Shown here in pieces: positions 54,588 to 63,215 of a DNA stretch of 64,000 bases. The translations under genes were made by a program, and so were the position numbers. The DNA lies in the NCBI RefSeq assembly GCF_024498195.1, contig NZ_CP101824.1:1178001-1242000 (forward strand), given 5' to 3'. Origin of the DNA: Halovivax cerinus. GTDB lineage: Archaea > Halobacteriota > Halobacteria > Halobacteriales > Natrialbaceae. Position 1 is the first letter of the stretch. The number at the start of each line of letters is the position of its first letter. Under the pieces are notes generated by a model, which made no database searches, was not told where the DNA came from, and saw only the letters and a program-made list of their open reading frames with translations.

Positions 54588-55714
54588 CGGAACTCTGCCT
54601 CGAGGGCGTCTCGAAGCGCTACGGCACGGACGGTAATTCGATAACGCCCGTAGACGCACCAGTAGGGTCGTTCTCGGACGGGGACTCAGGAACCGTCGCA
54701 CTTCGCGATGTCGACCTGACGGTCCGCGACGGCGAGTTCTTCACCCTCGTCGGCCCCTCCGGCTGCGGGAAGACGACGACGTTGCGAACCATCGCGGGGT
54801 TCGAGGCGCCGACGACCGGCCGCGTCACCTTCGACGGCGAAGACGTGACCGACCTGGCTCCCGAACGGCGCGACGTCGGCGTCGTCTTCCAGAGCTACGC
54901 GCTCTTTCCGCACATGACCGTCGCCGAGAACGTCGGCTACGGTCTTCGCTTTCGCGACCCGCCGGCCGGGACGTCCCGCGATGAACGCGTCTCGGACCTA
55001 CTCGACCTCGTCGACCTTCCCGAAATGGGCGACCGCGAGCCGTCCCAGCTCTCGGGCGGCCAGCAACAGCGCGTCGCCCTCGCCCGGGCGCTCGCGCCGG
55101 AGCCCTCGCTGCTCCTGCTCGACGAGCCGATGAGCGCGCTCGATGCCCGCCTTCGCGAGTCGCTTCGCCGCCAGGTCAAACGCATCCAGAGCCGGCTCGG
55201 TATCACGACGGTCTACGTCACCCACGACCAGGCGGAGGCGCTTGCCATCTCGGACCGCCTCGCGGTCATGCGCGACGGCCGAGTCGAGCAAGTCGGCACG
55301 CCCCGGGACGTCTACCGCGAGCCCCAGACGCGGTTCGTCGCGGACTTCGTCGGCGACAACAACGTCTTCGAGGGGGTCGTGCAAGACGGCGGCGCGGACG
55401 CGTCATCAGCCGACGGACTCACGCCCGTCGCGGTCGGCGACAGCACGTTCGTCCTCCCGGACCTCCCCGCGTCGGCCGACCGGGTGACGTTCTGCGTCCG
55501 GCCGGAGGCCCTCTCGCGCGATGCCGACGACAATCGCTTCCGCGTCGACGTCGAAACCACGGAATTCCTCGGCGAGCGCGTCCGGATCCACGGCCAGTGG
55601 GACGGGCGACCGATCGTGTTGCGACTCGACGTCGCCCCCGACGGACGGCCGCCCGACGACGCCCTCCGCGTCGGGTTCGACCCGGCTGACGCGCACGTGA
55701 TCGCGGTCGAGTAG
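54584..55714 (+). CDS. thiQ: ABC transporter ATP-binding protein, thiamine type
   Basis: 376 aa. Walker A GPSGCGKTTT, Q-loop VVFQSYALFP, signature LSGGQQQRVALARAL, Walker B LLLLDEPMSALD and H-loop YVTHDQAEAL are all intact. A C-terminal TOBE-like domain (about 275-376) suggests the PotA/FbpC type rather than minimal ThiQ. The ~25-residue insertion between the first strand and the Walker A strand is unusual. The frame is open upstream inside thiP, but the ATGA overlap gives the start. Confidence 0.9.
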   Translation: MTELCLEGVSKRYGTDGNSITPVDAPVGSFSDGDSGTVALRDVDLTVRDGEFFTLVGPSGCGKTTTLRTIAGFEAPTTGRVTFDGEDVTDLAPERRDVGVVFQSYALFPHMTVAENVGYGLRFRDPPAGTSRDERVSDLLDLVDLPEMGDREPSQLSGGQQQRVALARALAPEPSLLLLDEPMSALDARLRESLRRQVKRIQSRLGITTVYVTHDQAEALAISDRLAVMRDGRVEQVGTPRDVYREPQTRFVADFVGDNNVFEGVVQDGGADASSADGLTPVAVGDSTFVLPDLPASADRVTFCVRPEALSRDADDNRFRVDVETTEFLGERVRIHGQWDGRPIVLRLDVAPDGRPPDDALRVGFDPADAHVIAVE

Positions 55715-55747
55715 GGAATCACCGCGCCGTCGGCGTGCGCCGGCCGG

Positions 55748-56614
55748 TCACTCCCGCGACGGGTCCGGCTCGGGGTCGGTCACGAACGCGAGCAAGTCGT
55801 CGTCGCTCACGTCGAGTCCCTGTCGGCGGAAGAACGAGGCCACGTTCGTACAGTCGCGTTCCAGGAAGTCGCGGCTGTTGGGATGGTGGACCGTGACGGC
55901 CTGCCCGAGGTCGATGACGACGAGCTGGCCGTCGTGGAAGACGACGTTGTACTCGCTCAGGTCGCCGTGGACGATGCCCGCCGCGTAGAGACGGCGCATG
56001 TACTCGCGCATCACCTCGAAGGCCGTCTGCGGGTTCTCGACGTGGACCTCGCCCAGGCGCTTCGCCCGACCGGTCTCGTCCCCGATGTACTCCATGACGA
56101 GGACGTTGCGCTCGGTCGCGATCGGCTCCGGGACGCGGACGCCGGCACGCTTCGCGCGTTTCAGGTTGGCGTACTCCTTTTTCACCCACGCGAGGACCAC
56201 GTCCTTCTTCTTGCCGCCGAGTCCCTCGAACCGGGGGTCACCCTCCAGGTAGTCGCGCATCTGGCGGAAGTTCGAAGCGTTGATCCGGTAGACCTTGACC
56301 GCGACGTCGGTCTCGTCTGGGCCCAGCGCCTGGTAGACGTTCGCCTCCTTGCCTGTCGAGATGGGCCCGCCGAACGCGTCGACGTGGCCGTCCTGGACGA
56401 GCTTGTAGAGGGCGGCGAACGTCGCGTCGTCGAAGACCGACTGCTCGACCTTGAACTGGTCGGCGTCGGTCAGGCGCTCTCTGAACTGGCTGAACTCCCG
56501 GTCGCGCTTGCGGGCGATCCGATCGGCCTCCGTGTCCGAGACGTCGATCTCTTCCCACTCGTCGCCCGTAATCTCGGCGGAGTCCGTGTCGACCAGTCCG
56601 TACTCGTCGGCCAT
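55748..56614 (-). CDS. RIO1-type serine/threonine kinase
   Basis: 288 aa. Motifs: STGKEANVYQA (flexible P-loop), VAVKVYRINA (Lys that binds ATP), IVHGDLSEYNVVF (catalytic Asp) and LVVIDLGQAVTVHHP (metal-binding Asp). RIO1 finishes small ribosomal subunit maturation and releases assembly factors. Core archaeal gene. It converges on thiQ (33 bp). Its upstream side borders a DUF4157 remnant, so the right arm begins right next to it. Confidence 0.95.
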   Translation of the reverse strand: MADEYGLVDTDSAEITGDEWEEIDVSDTEADRIARKRDREFSQFRERLTDADQFKVEQSVFDDATFAALYKLVQDGHVDAFGGPISTGKEANVYQALGPDETDVAVKVYRINASNFRQMRDYLEGDPRFEGLGGKKKDVVLAWVKKEYANLKRAKRAGVRVPEPIATERNVLVMEYIGDETGRAKRLGEVHVENPQTAFEVMREYMRRLYAAGIVHGDLSEYNVVFHDGQLVVIDLGQAVTVHHPNSRDFLERDCTNVASFFRRQGLDVSDDDLLAFVTDPEPDPSRE

Positions 56615-56689
56615 TCGGTTCTTCTAGCCGGCCGACGGGCTAAAAGCCTCGCTATCGTTCGTCGGCGACCGATTGTCGCTCGCAGTGTC

Positions 56690-57200
56690 AGCCACTCGAT
56701 CAACTCACGCGGCTGATCCGTCCACCGCTGGACGTGGACCTCGGCCCCGGAGAGTCGCTGGATCCCCAGTTCGCCACCGGCCATCACACGCTCTGCGGTC
56801 TCCTCGGCCTCGTGCTCCAGCGACGGTTCTGGATCGATCTCCAGTTCTCCTCCCTCCTGGGGCAGCATCGACACCGCCCCCTCCGTCTGCTGACGCACGT
56901 GCGCGAGTTCGTGCGCGATTACGTGCTGGCCCTCCTCGCTCTCGGGATCGTACTCGCCAGCACCGAAGGCCACGTGATTCCCGACGGTGAACGCCCGTGC
57001 GTCGATCGCCTCGCACGCCGCGGCGGCTCGCGGCCCGGTGTGAATACGGACGTCGCCCAGCGAGTCGCCCATCCGCTCTTCCATCGTGCGCTGGATCGAC
57101 GAATCCAGCGACTGACCGGGCGACGAAACGACGGCGCGGACCGATTCGGGAACCCCGATCTCGCCAGACGGTCTAGGTGCTGCCCATGAGAACCCGTTGA
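56690..57200 (-). pseudogene. DUF4157 domain remnant without start or toxin
   Basis: In frame from about 57200: GEIGVPESVRAVVSSPGQSL and then SIQRTMEERMGDSLGDVRIH, with HELAHVRQQTEG and GGELEIDPEPSLEHEAEET, ending near VQRWTDQPREL. This is almost identical to the second DUF4157 domain of the effector at 59591-62644. There is no start codon, no N-terminal tail and no toxin behind it; the frame then runs into the rio1 promoter. A decayed copy left by recombination. Confidence 0.8.
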
Positions 57201-57304
57201 ATCTCGAATTCTGCCCGAGCGTAGCTCTGTGGGGGGTAGAATCTCGTCGTTACGACGGCGTCGTCGATGGACAGGCCTATGAATTCGTCATTGGTTGCCC
57301 GAGA

Positions 57305-57793
57305 CTATTCGTGATCTCGTTCCCCTTCGAGAGCCTCGAGGAGTTCCTGTATACCGTACTCTCTGGCGAGATCGAGCGGAGATTTACCGTTCTCGTTCAC
57401 GTGTGTGGGATCGGCACCGTGCTCCACGAGCAACGCTGCCATCTCTGTATCTCCCTTAAAAACAGCCCTCCATAAGGGCTGGTTCCCGTATTCGTCCTCG
57501 ATATCGAGATTCGCCCCATGTTCGATCAATAGTCTTGCAACATCGTAGTGCTCGGTCTCCAGTGCTCTGTGGAGCGGCGTCTTGTCCTCGTAATCCTGGG
57601 CGTCGATGTCTATACCGCGTTCGATGAGTTCGTCCGCCATGTCCGGTTTGCCAGATACGGCTGCGGTATGAAGGAGATTATACTGATTGGGGGCACGGAC
57701 GTTTACATCAACGTTCCTCAGTCCGGAGTTGAGGGCTTCTATATCGTTCTGAATGACTGCCATTTCGACGTCATCGTATTCGTTAGTGCTCAT
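57305..57793 (-). CDS. Ankyrin-repeat protein, probable immunity to GH-E toxin (right)
   Basis: 162 aa with about four repeats, clearest in DYEDKTPLHRALETEHYDVA, RLLIEHGANLDIEDEYGNQP and LLVEHGADPTHVNENGKSPL. Its ATG overlaps the TGA of the GH-E nuclease remnant (57790-57793, ATGA), so toxin and ankyrin gene were translated together. It is a paralogue of the left-arm protein. The open frame is intact although its toxin is broken, as expected for a retained immunity gene. Confidence 0.85.
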   Translation of the reverse strand: MSTNEYDDVEMAVIQNDIEALNSGLRNVDVNVRAPNQYNLLHTAAVSGKPDMADELIERGIDIDAQDYEDKTPLHRALETEHYDVARLLIEHGANLDIEDEYGNQPLWRAVFKGDTEMAALLVEHGADPTHVNENGKSPLDLAREYGIQELLEALEGERDHE

Positions 57794-57949
57794 TGTTTCC
57801 CTCCTTCCTGCAGTCGTCCAAACGTTTCTTTCCAGTAGCCACCTCTCCCTTCGTGTTTTCTACTCATGTTCTCTTTCGGAGCCTCAGGCTGGTAGTGTTC
57901 CGTATTTTGACACTCTTCCAGAAACCGTTCCTCAGATATGACTCCTTTG

Positions 57950-58928
57950 GGCCTTGTTTAGATGCTCGTCACCAGCACGGAGCGCGCTTCACTAGTAAGT
58001 TCTAGGGTCCTAGCAAACGCTGCTACTTGTCGAATGTACTAGGAAATGAAGCGGGTAGCTTCGGTTGTGCCTACGAAGATTGCCCGCTTCACGAAGCAGG
58101 TTGTGTCGCTCTCACAAAAAGCCGTCGCTGGAGCGCCAAGACCGGCGTTTCAACCGGGTGAGGGCGGCTATGCCGACTGGGTAATCGTGACAATTCACGG
58201 TCTCAAAACCTACCTCGATTTGCCGTATCGACGGCTGCTCGACGTCCTTGCAGAAATGCCTCGAATCAGTCGAATTCTCGATTTAGAACCGGCTGAGTTG
58301 CCCGATTTTACCACCGTCTGTGCGCGCATGCAGCCGCTGAAAATGCCGATCTGGCGCGACTTTCTCCGCCTGTCGGCGCAGTTGCACGACACCGGCGACA
58401 TTCAGGCGATCGACGCAACCGGAATGGATCGCATCGCGGCGAGTCAGCACTACGCCAAACGGACGAATTACACCTTTAGAGCGGTGAAAACGACGGCGTT
58501 GATCGACTGCGAAACTGGGGTGATTCTCGACATTCATTGCTCGATGAAACAACCACACGACTCTCAGATCGCGTGGCAACTACTCACGCGGAACCTAGAG
58601 AAACTGACGATACTGACCGCGGACAAAGGTTACGACTGGGAACTACTTCGTCATAAATTGCGATCTGAGGGCGTTACACCAGTGATAAAGTACCGAGAAT
58701 TCGGTTGGCACGGCATCGCAAACAATGTCTTGCTCGATGATACGACGTACCATCAACGATCGAATATCGAAGCGACGTTTTTCGCGCTCCGGCGAAAATA
58801 CGGTGAGATCGTGCGAGCTCGAACCTGGTTCGGCCAGTTCCGCGAACTCGTCCTGAAATGTGCCGTCAGAAACGTCGAACTAGCGCTTGACGCTGCTACT
58901 GGCTGATTTCAGCCGTCTAAACAAGGCC
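57950..58928 (+). mobile_element. IS5-family insertion sequence, copy 2
   Basis: 979 bp, the same ends and length as the copy at 16810, same orientation. It is flanked by an 8-bp duplication CTCCTTTG (57942-57949 and 58929-58936). The different flanking duplications show that the two copies inserted separately and do not form one composite transposon. It disrupts the GH-E nuclease reading frame. Confidence 0.92.
58046..58906 (+). CDS. IS5-family DDE transposase, copy 2
   Basis: 286 aa, identical to copy 1 except Ser for Gly in RISRILDLEP and a few silent bases. The DDE residues (IDATGMDR, LTADKGYDW, RSNIEATFFAL) are all present. The near-identity suggests recent spread, and also makes the two copies a substrate for homologous recombination as direct repeats 41 kb apart. 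Confidence 0.93.
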   Translation: MKRVASVVPTKIARFTKQVVSLSQKAVAGAPRPAFQPGEGGYADWVIVTIHGLKTYLDLPYRRLLDVLAEMPRISRILDLEPAELPDFTTVCARMQPLKMPIWRDFLRLSAQLHDTGDIQAIDATGMDRIAASQHYAKRTNYTFRAVKTTALIDCETGVILDIHCSMKQPHDSQIAWQLLTRNLEKLTILTADKGYDWELLRHKLRSEGVTPVIKYREFGWHGIANNVLLDDTTYHQRSNIEATFFALRRKYGEIVRARTWFGQFRELVLKCAVRNVELALDAATG

Positions 58929-59252
58929 CTCCTTTGAGGTATTATTCTAATAGGTATCTATATTCGTGGCCTTCTTTGTGACCCATGTGCCACTGATCTC
59001 CTCTTGTCTTCAAACGCTCCCAGGTCAAAATGTCACCTGAATTTGGATCCCGAACCTTACCATCGGGACTCTCTTCCTTCGCTCGCTGCCAGACCGCTTC
59101 GACCTGGCCAGGCGCGTAGGGGGGACGGTGCTCGATACTGTACTTCTTGTCAGGATACGCGTTCTCGTCCTTGAAGTCGAACCGTCCGATCTCGTCCCCT
59201 GACCGATCCGATCACTAGAGTGCACGGTTGGTGGGTATTCGATGCAGTCCTC

Positions 59253-59594
59253 TCACCATCGTTTAGTCCGTTTCTCGAGGAACGAGCCGGTACGAGCATC
59301 CACCTTACATTCGGCACCGATCGGATTGCCGACCCACACGTCGCCACCTCGTTCATACAGCGATACATACGCCTGATCTCTCGTGGGATCGTCGCTGATT
59401 GGTTCGATCTCCCACAATCGGTCCCCATCTTTCGACACGCCGATAACGTTTCGGTTGTCTATCTCGCCGACTGGTACGTCGAGGAGCACGATAACCACGT
59501 CTCCCTTATCTGCCGTCTCCTTGACTGGATGTCGGAAACGGAACTTCGTATCTCCGACAACTAACGTATCGCCTTCGATGTCTATCGTGGTCAT
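59253..59594 (-). CDS. Immunity-like protein coupled to intact effector
   Basis: 113 aa. Small beta-rich protein: KFRFRHPVKETADKGDVVIV, then NVIGVSKDGDRLWEIEP, YVSLYERGGDVWVGNPIGAE and CKVDARTGSFLEKR. The last part (a G-D-R-L-W strand, then a V-D-x-x-T-G end) resembles a common family found next to polymorphic toxins. Its ATG overlaps the effector stop (ATGA at 59591-59594). It probably protects against the C-terminal toxin domain of the effector upstream. Confidence 0.75.
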   Translation of the reverse strand: MTTIDIEGDTLVVGDTKFRFRHPVKETADKGDVVIVLLDVPVGEIDNRNVIGVSKDGDRLWEIEPISDDPTRDQAYVSLYERGGDVWVGNPIGAECKVDARTGSFLEKRTKRW

Positions 59595-62500
59595 GTTCCG
59601 TCCTCCTCAAAACTTCGGTCGGTTTCGTCGAACGAGTGGATTACCTCGTATGCCCCTTCGCCTAAGCGTTCTTCGAGTTCGACCTGTGGCCAAGTCGCTT
59701 CCGTCCCGAAATTCTCCTTGATGGTACTTATACGGAGCGCCTTCCCCGGTGGAATAGTTACTTTCGATATGTACTTCGGAATCTCCGGGAGAGCGAGAGC
59801 TTCCCGGACTCCTTCCGCCGAAAGGTCTTCTACATCGTCGGGGGATATTCCGCCTACCTCGCGAGGGGGAATAAGCCAATACCGGTCTTGGTTCTCATCG
59901 CCGTGTGCTCGAAGCAACTCCATCTCTTGGTCTTTGGATGTCACGAATTCTACGACGAGGGAATCCGGAGCGTGAGGATCTTCGTACCAATCGGGGTATC
60001 GGTCTTCTCGATTGGCTGCTGCCCCCGACACGATCCGAGTTACTTCCTCGTGATTTTCTCGGATCCACTTGATCCGGTCGGACGCTTTTCGGATTTCATT
60101 CGTCTCTTGAATATCGAAGATGGTTGCTACTGTTTGGACTTCATCGTCGGACAGCGCTTCGAGTTCGAGAAAATTCTCTACCGTTCGTTGTTCCGGGTTG
60201 GATAATCTCCTCTGGTCACTGACGATTGGGCTACCTCCCTGATACTCCTCAGATTCTCCATCCTTCTCGTTGTCGGTTGGAATGCGTTGAATATACACCT
60301 TCGTTCCAGACGGACACTGCACCCCCAACTCGCCACCGTCCATCACACGCTCTGCGGTCTGCTCGGCCTCGCGCTCTAGCGACGGATCGGGATCGATCTC
60401 CAGTTCTCCTCCCTCCTGGGGCAGCATCGACACCGCCCCCTCCGTCTGTTGCCGAACGTGCGCGAGTTCGTGCGCGATCACGTGCTGGCCCTCCTCGCTC
60501 TCCGGGTCGTACTCGCCAGCACCGAAGGCCACGTGATTTCCGACCGTGAACGCCCGCGCATCGATCGCCTCGCACGCCGCCGCGGCTCGCGGCCCGGTGT
60601 GAACCCGCACGTCGCCCAGCGAGTCGCCCATCCGCTCTTCCATCGTCCGCTGGATCGACGAATCCAGCGACTGGCCGGGCGACGAAACGACGTCGCGGAC
60701 CGATTCGGGAACCCCGGTTTCGCCGGCCCGGGTCGCCGCACTCTCCGCTTGAGCGCGCTGGACGGGGAGGAGCCGGTCCGAATCGTAATCCGGCCGGTAG
60801 AACCCCGTCGTCACGTCGTCGGCGTCGCTGAACTGCGCCGCGAATGCGTCGGCGTCCATCTCCTCGGTGTCGCTGCTCGGCCCGACCCCGCCCGCCGACT
60901 CGGCGTACTCGAACTCGACGCGGTCGGCCGACTGGTCGACGATCCGCGACACCATTCGGACGTGATTGGAGCTATCCCCCGCATCTGTATCGTGGGAGAC
61001 CCAGACGTCGCCGGGCTGGAGGTCCGCCGGGGTCTCCACCCGGTCGACGATCTCGTGGTGCGCCGTGGCACCCCTGTTCGCCACGCGCTCGACCGTCGCG
61101 CCGACCGTCCGACGGATCTCCGTCCGAAGGTGGGCCACGAATCCCGAGCAGTCGACGCCGACCTGCTTCTGGTCCACCCAGTCCTGCAGCACCGATCGCT
61201 TCTCGTCGCTCGAGAGATCCGCCCACTCGCGGTCGCCGTCGGGTGTGACGTACCCCTCGTCGACGGCGTGCTGGAGGAAGTCCTCGAGCGTGCCTGGCGA
61301 GGCCTTGCCATACTGGGCCGCCCGGCCAATCGTGAACGTGCCACCACCGGTCCCCTTGAACTGCGTGTCGGCGTACTCGCCGGCTTTGGCCACCAGACCC
61401 TCGAACTCGCGCCCGCGGCTGTCGACGTCGCGCGTGGCAATGTAGTACGCTGCCTCGACGGTGACCGTGTCGTCTCCGACACTCACTTCGAGGTTCTGAT
61501 AGTTGTCGAGTTCCGCCTCGATCACCGACGTCAATTGACCCGTATCGATCGTATCGGTGGCGGGCTCCGCCGTGGCAAACAGCGACTGGATCCAGTCGCC
61601 GACCTCGTCTACGGTCTCACCGACCTCCTCGAAAGCGTTGTCTGGGATCCACAGGCCGGTGTTCCGGCTCGCACTCGCCTCGTGGGGGACCGTGATCGTC
61701 GCCCCCGCGTAGAAGTACGGGTTGTCCTCGGGCCCGTGGAGCTGGTCCGAGTTGGCCGCTTTCAGCGCCTCGACGCTGACGCCGAGTTTCTCCGCGATCT
61801 CCCGGAGCGTCTCACCCTTCTCGACCGTGTAGTGTTCCGGGCGCTGGGACGACCCGGAGCGTGTGGCCGTGCGCTGTGGCGCTCGCTGGACGTGGACTGC
61901 CGTATCCGCGAGCCGCTGGATCCCCAGCTCACCGCCCTCCATCACCCGCCGGGCGGTCTCTTCGGCCTCGCGTTCGAGCTGCGGATCCGGGTCGATCTCC
62001 AGCTCGACGCCCTCCTGCGGCATCATCGAGATCGCCGCACCGGTCTGTTGTCTCACGTGCGCTAGCTCGTGCGCCAGCAGGTGCTGGCCCTCCGGACGCT
62101 CCGGGTCGTACTCCCCAGAATTGAACGCGATGTGGTTGCCGACCGTGAACGCGCGGGCGTTGATGTCCTCGCACGCCTTCGCGGCTTGCGGTCCGGTGTG
62201 GATCTGCACGTCACCGAAGGAGTCGCCCATCCGCTCTTCGACCGCGCGCTGAATCGACGCGTCGAGCGACTGCCCCGACGAGGAGATCACCTCGCGGACG
62301 CTCTCGGGGACACCGGTGTCGCCCGCCGGGCCGGTCGCCTCGTGGGCGTCCATGTTCCGCTGCAGCGACGCCAGGTTCTGCCGGTTGTTGTCGATGGGGA
62401 TCTCGTCGGGGCGATTCTGGAACTCGGCGATGATGTCGGACGCCCGCTCGCTCGCCGCCGGGCCGAGCGAAACCGGTTCCCTCACCGTCGCCTCCGTCGA

Positions 62501-62644
62501 CCCCAGCACGGGCACCCCAAGAGGGCCGGGTGCCATCGGGTCGGCGGACTCGGATCGGGCACGCCGACGCGACCGGGACGAGTCGGTCGACTCGCGTTCG
62601 TCCTCGGAGGATCGCCGTGAGCGGCGCCGCTTGCGCCTGGTCAT
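59591..62644 (-). CDS. Two-payload DUF4157 effector (LysM, NlpC/P60-like, C-terminal toxin)
   Basis: 1017 aa, intact. Arg-rich N-terminus MTRRKRRRSRRSS (1-13) and SRSRRRARS; DUF4157 no. 1 at about 110-200 (HELAH 192-196); LysM at about 271-320 (HYTVEKGETLREIAEKLGVS); an NlpC/P60-like cysteine-peptidase region about 495-575 (C499 in GVDCSGFVAHL, H561 in SSNHVRMVSRI); DUF4157 no. 2 at about 640-735 (HELAH 725-729); and a C-terminal domain (about 790-1017) of unknown fold ending KVTIPPGKALRISTIKENFG, then WPQVELEERL. It looks like two effectors fused in tandem. Likely secreted as eCIS cargo. The toxin activity of the last domain is not assigned. It is followed by an overlapping immunity-like gene. 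Confidence 0.85.
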   Translation of the reverse strand: MTRRKRRRSRRSSEDERESTDSSRSRRRARSESADPMAPGPLGVPVLGSTEATVREPVSLGPAASERASDIIAEFQNRPDEIPIDNNRQNLASLQRNMDAHEATGPAGDTGVPESVREVISSSGQSLDASIQRAVEERMGDSFGDVQIHTGPQAAKACEDINARAFTVGNHIAFNSGEYDPERPEGQHLLAHELAHVRQQTGAAISMMPQEGVELEIDPDPQLEREAEETARRVMEGGELGIQRLADTAVHVQRAPQRTATRSGSSQRPEHYTVEKGETLREIAEKLGVSVEALKAANSDQLHGPEDNPYFYAGATITVPHEASASRNTGLWIPDNAFEEVGETVDEVGDWIQSLFATAEPATDTIDTGQLTSVIEAELDNYQNLEVSVGDDTVTVEAAYYIATRDVDSRGREFEGLVAKAGEYADTQFKGTGGGTFTIGRAAQYGKASPGTLEDFLQHAVDEGYVTPDGDREWADLSSDEKRSVLQDWVDQKQVGVDCSGFVAHLRTEIRRTVGATVERVANRGATAHHEIVDRVETPADLQPGDVWVSHDTDAGDSSNHVRMVSRIVDQSADRVEFEYAESAGGVGPSSDTEEMDADAFAAQFSDADDVTTGFYRPDYDSDRLLPVQRAQAESAATRAGETGVPESVRDVVSSPGQSLDSSIQRTMEERMGDSLGDVRVHTGPRAAAACEAIDARAFTVGNHVAFGAGEYDPESEEGQHVIAHELAHVRQQTEGAVSMLPQEGGELEIDPDPSLEREAEQTAERVMDGGELGVQCPSGTKVYIQRIPTDNEKDGESEEYQGGSPIVSDQRRLSNPEQRTVENFLELEALSDDEVQTVATIFDIQETNEIRKASDRIKWIRENHEEVTRIVSGAAANREDRYPDWYEDPHAPDSLVVEFVTSKDQEMELLRAHGDENQDRYWLIPPREVGGISPDDVEDLSAEGVREALALPEIPKYISKVTIPPGKALRISTIKENFGTEATWPQVELEERLGEGAYEVIHSFDETDRSFEEDGT

Positions 62645-62726
62645 ACGCGGGGACCCTCCCGTAAACGGCGGCGTCCCGAATCGGGCCGGGGAAACCAGAA
62701 CATTGCGCCTAATTTTATCACAATCG

Positions 62727-62738
62727 ATAATAATTCTT
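62727..62738 (-). promoter_or_regulatory. AT-rich effector promoter motif (right)
   Basis: AAGAATTATTAT on the minus strand, followed downstream by CGATTGTGATAAAATTAGG, then about 60 bp of leader and the ATG at 62644. The motif is shared base for base with the left arm, where an IS separates it from its gene. The interval 62739-62915 between this motif and the structured element shows no gene. Confidence 0.55.
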
Positions 62739-62915
62739 TCCCCGACCGGGACGACGGTCGACCCAGGCGGGTGACGCGCTGGCTGGACGGACCGTCCGTA
62801 GTGTGCCAGCGAGTGGGACCACCGGGGTCGACCGATCTCACACGGTCGTACGATCGCGTCCGACTCTCCCCTCTATCCAACTCCGTCTATACGGTACTAT
62901 CCACACGATGTCTCT

Positions 62916-63060
62916 GTTGATTCCACGACCTATCCAGTAACTATATTACCTTTCACGTCAACCATCCGCACGGAAGCCACGGACTCCGTTCGAGGGTAGA
63001 AATGCCCCGGGTGTGATGGCACCCGAGACGTGGCTTCCAAATCCAGCGAGGATTTAGTTG
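62916..63060. repeat. Structured inverted-repeat element (right copy)
   Basis: Same parts as at 16545-16686 in reverse order: palindrome AGTAACTATATTACCT (62937-62952), a perfect 10-bp stem GGAAGCCACG / CGTGGCTTCC enclosing a CGGGTG / CACCCG hairpin, then AAATCC-AGCGA-GGATTT. Bases differ from the left copy at several paired positions while pairing is kept, which is evidence for selection on the structure. Confidence 0.6.
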
Positions 63061-63062
63061 CC

Positions 63063-63215
63063 ATGTTACGGAATACAGTCATTCGACAAAAAGGTCTCGC
63101 CCGCTTTCGGTTCCGAGAGTCGAACCGCTACCCGCCGTTCGCGTACGATTTCCGACGTCGACGGTCGAGCGTCACCGACAGGTCGGCCGGCGCTTCTCGG
63201 GGTGATCGCGGATGA
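63063..63215 (+). CDS. Small ORF coupled to DUF7576 gene (right copy)
   Basis: 50 codons, MLRNTVIRQKGLARFRFRES to SRGDRG. Stop overlaps the next ATG (ATGA at 63212). Counterpart of 16379-16540. It shares the RQKGLARxRFRE core and the terminal SRGDR. A longer frame from a GTG at 63030 would run through the structured element and is less likely. Confidence 0.35.
   Translation: MLRNTVIRQKGLARFRFRESNRYPPFAYDFRRRRSSVTDRSAGASRGDRG

Larger units (their letters stand above)
57790..59211 (-). pseudogene. GH-E nuclease toxin tip interrupted by IS copy 2 (right)
   Basis: Two pieces, 58929-59211 and 57790-57949, rejoin when the IS and one copy of its 8-bp duplication are removed. The joined frame reads DFKDENAYPDKKYSIEHRPP, then VRDPNSGDILTWERLKTRGD, QWHMGHKEGHEYRYLLE, a stop codon (58942-58944), then YLKGVISEERFLEECQNTEH and a tail to the TGA at 57790. 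WHMGHKxGHE is the GH-E nuclease core. The left-arm homologue has Tyr where this stop (TAA) stands, so it is also a nonsense mutant. There is no delivery domain; stops TAG-TGA lie just upstream. Confidence 0.78.

Noticed and set aside
16810-58928. Composite transposon made of two IS5 copies
   Set aside because: The outer and inner flanks carry separate target duplications for each copy, and the segment between holds core genes such as RIO1 and the thermosome.
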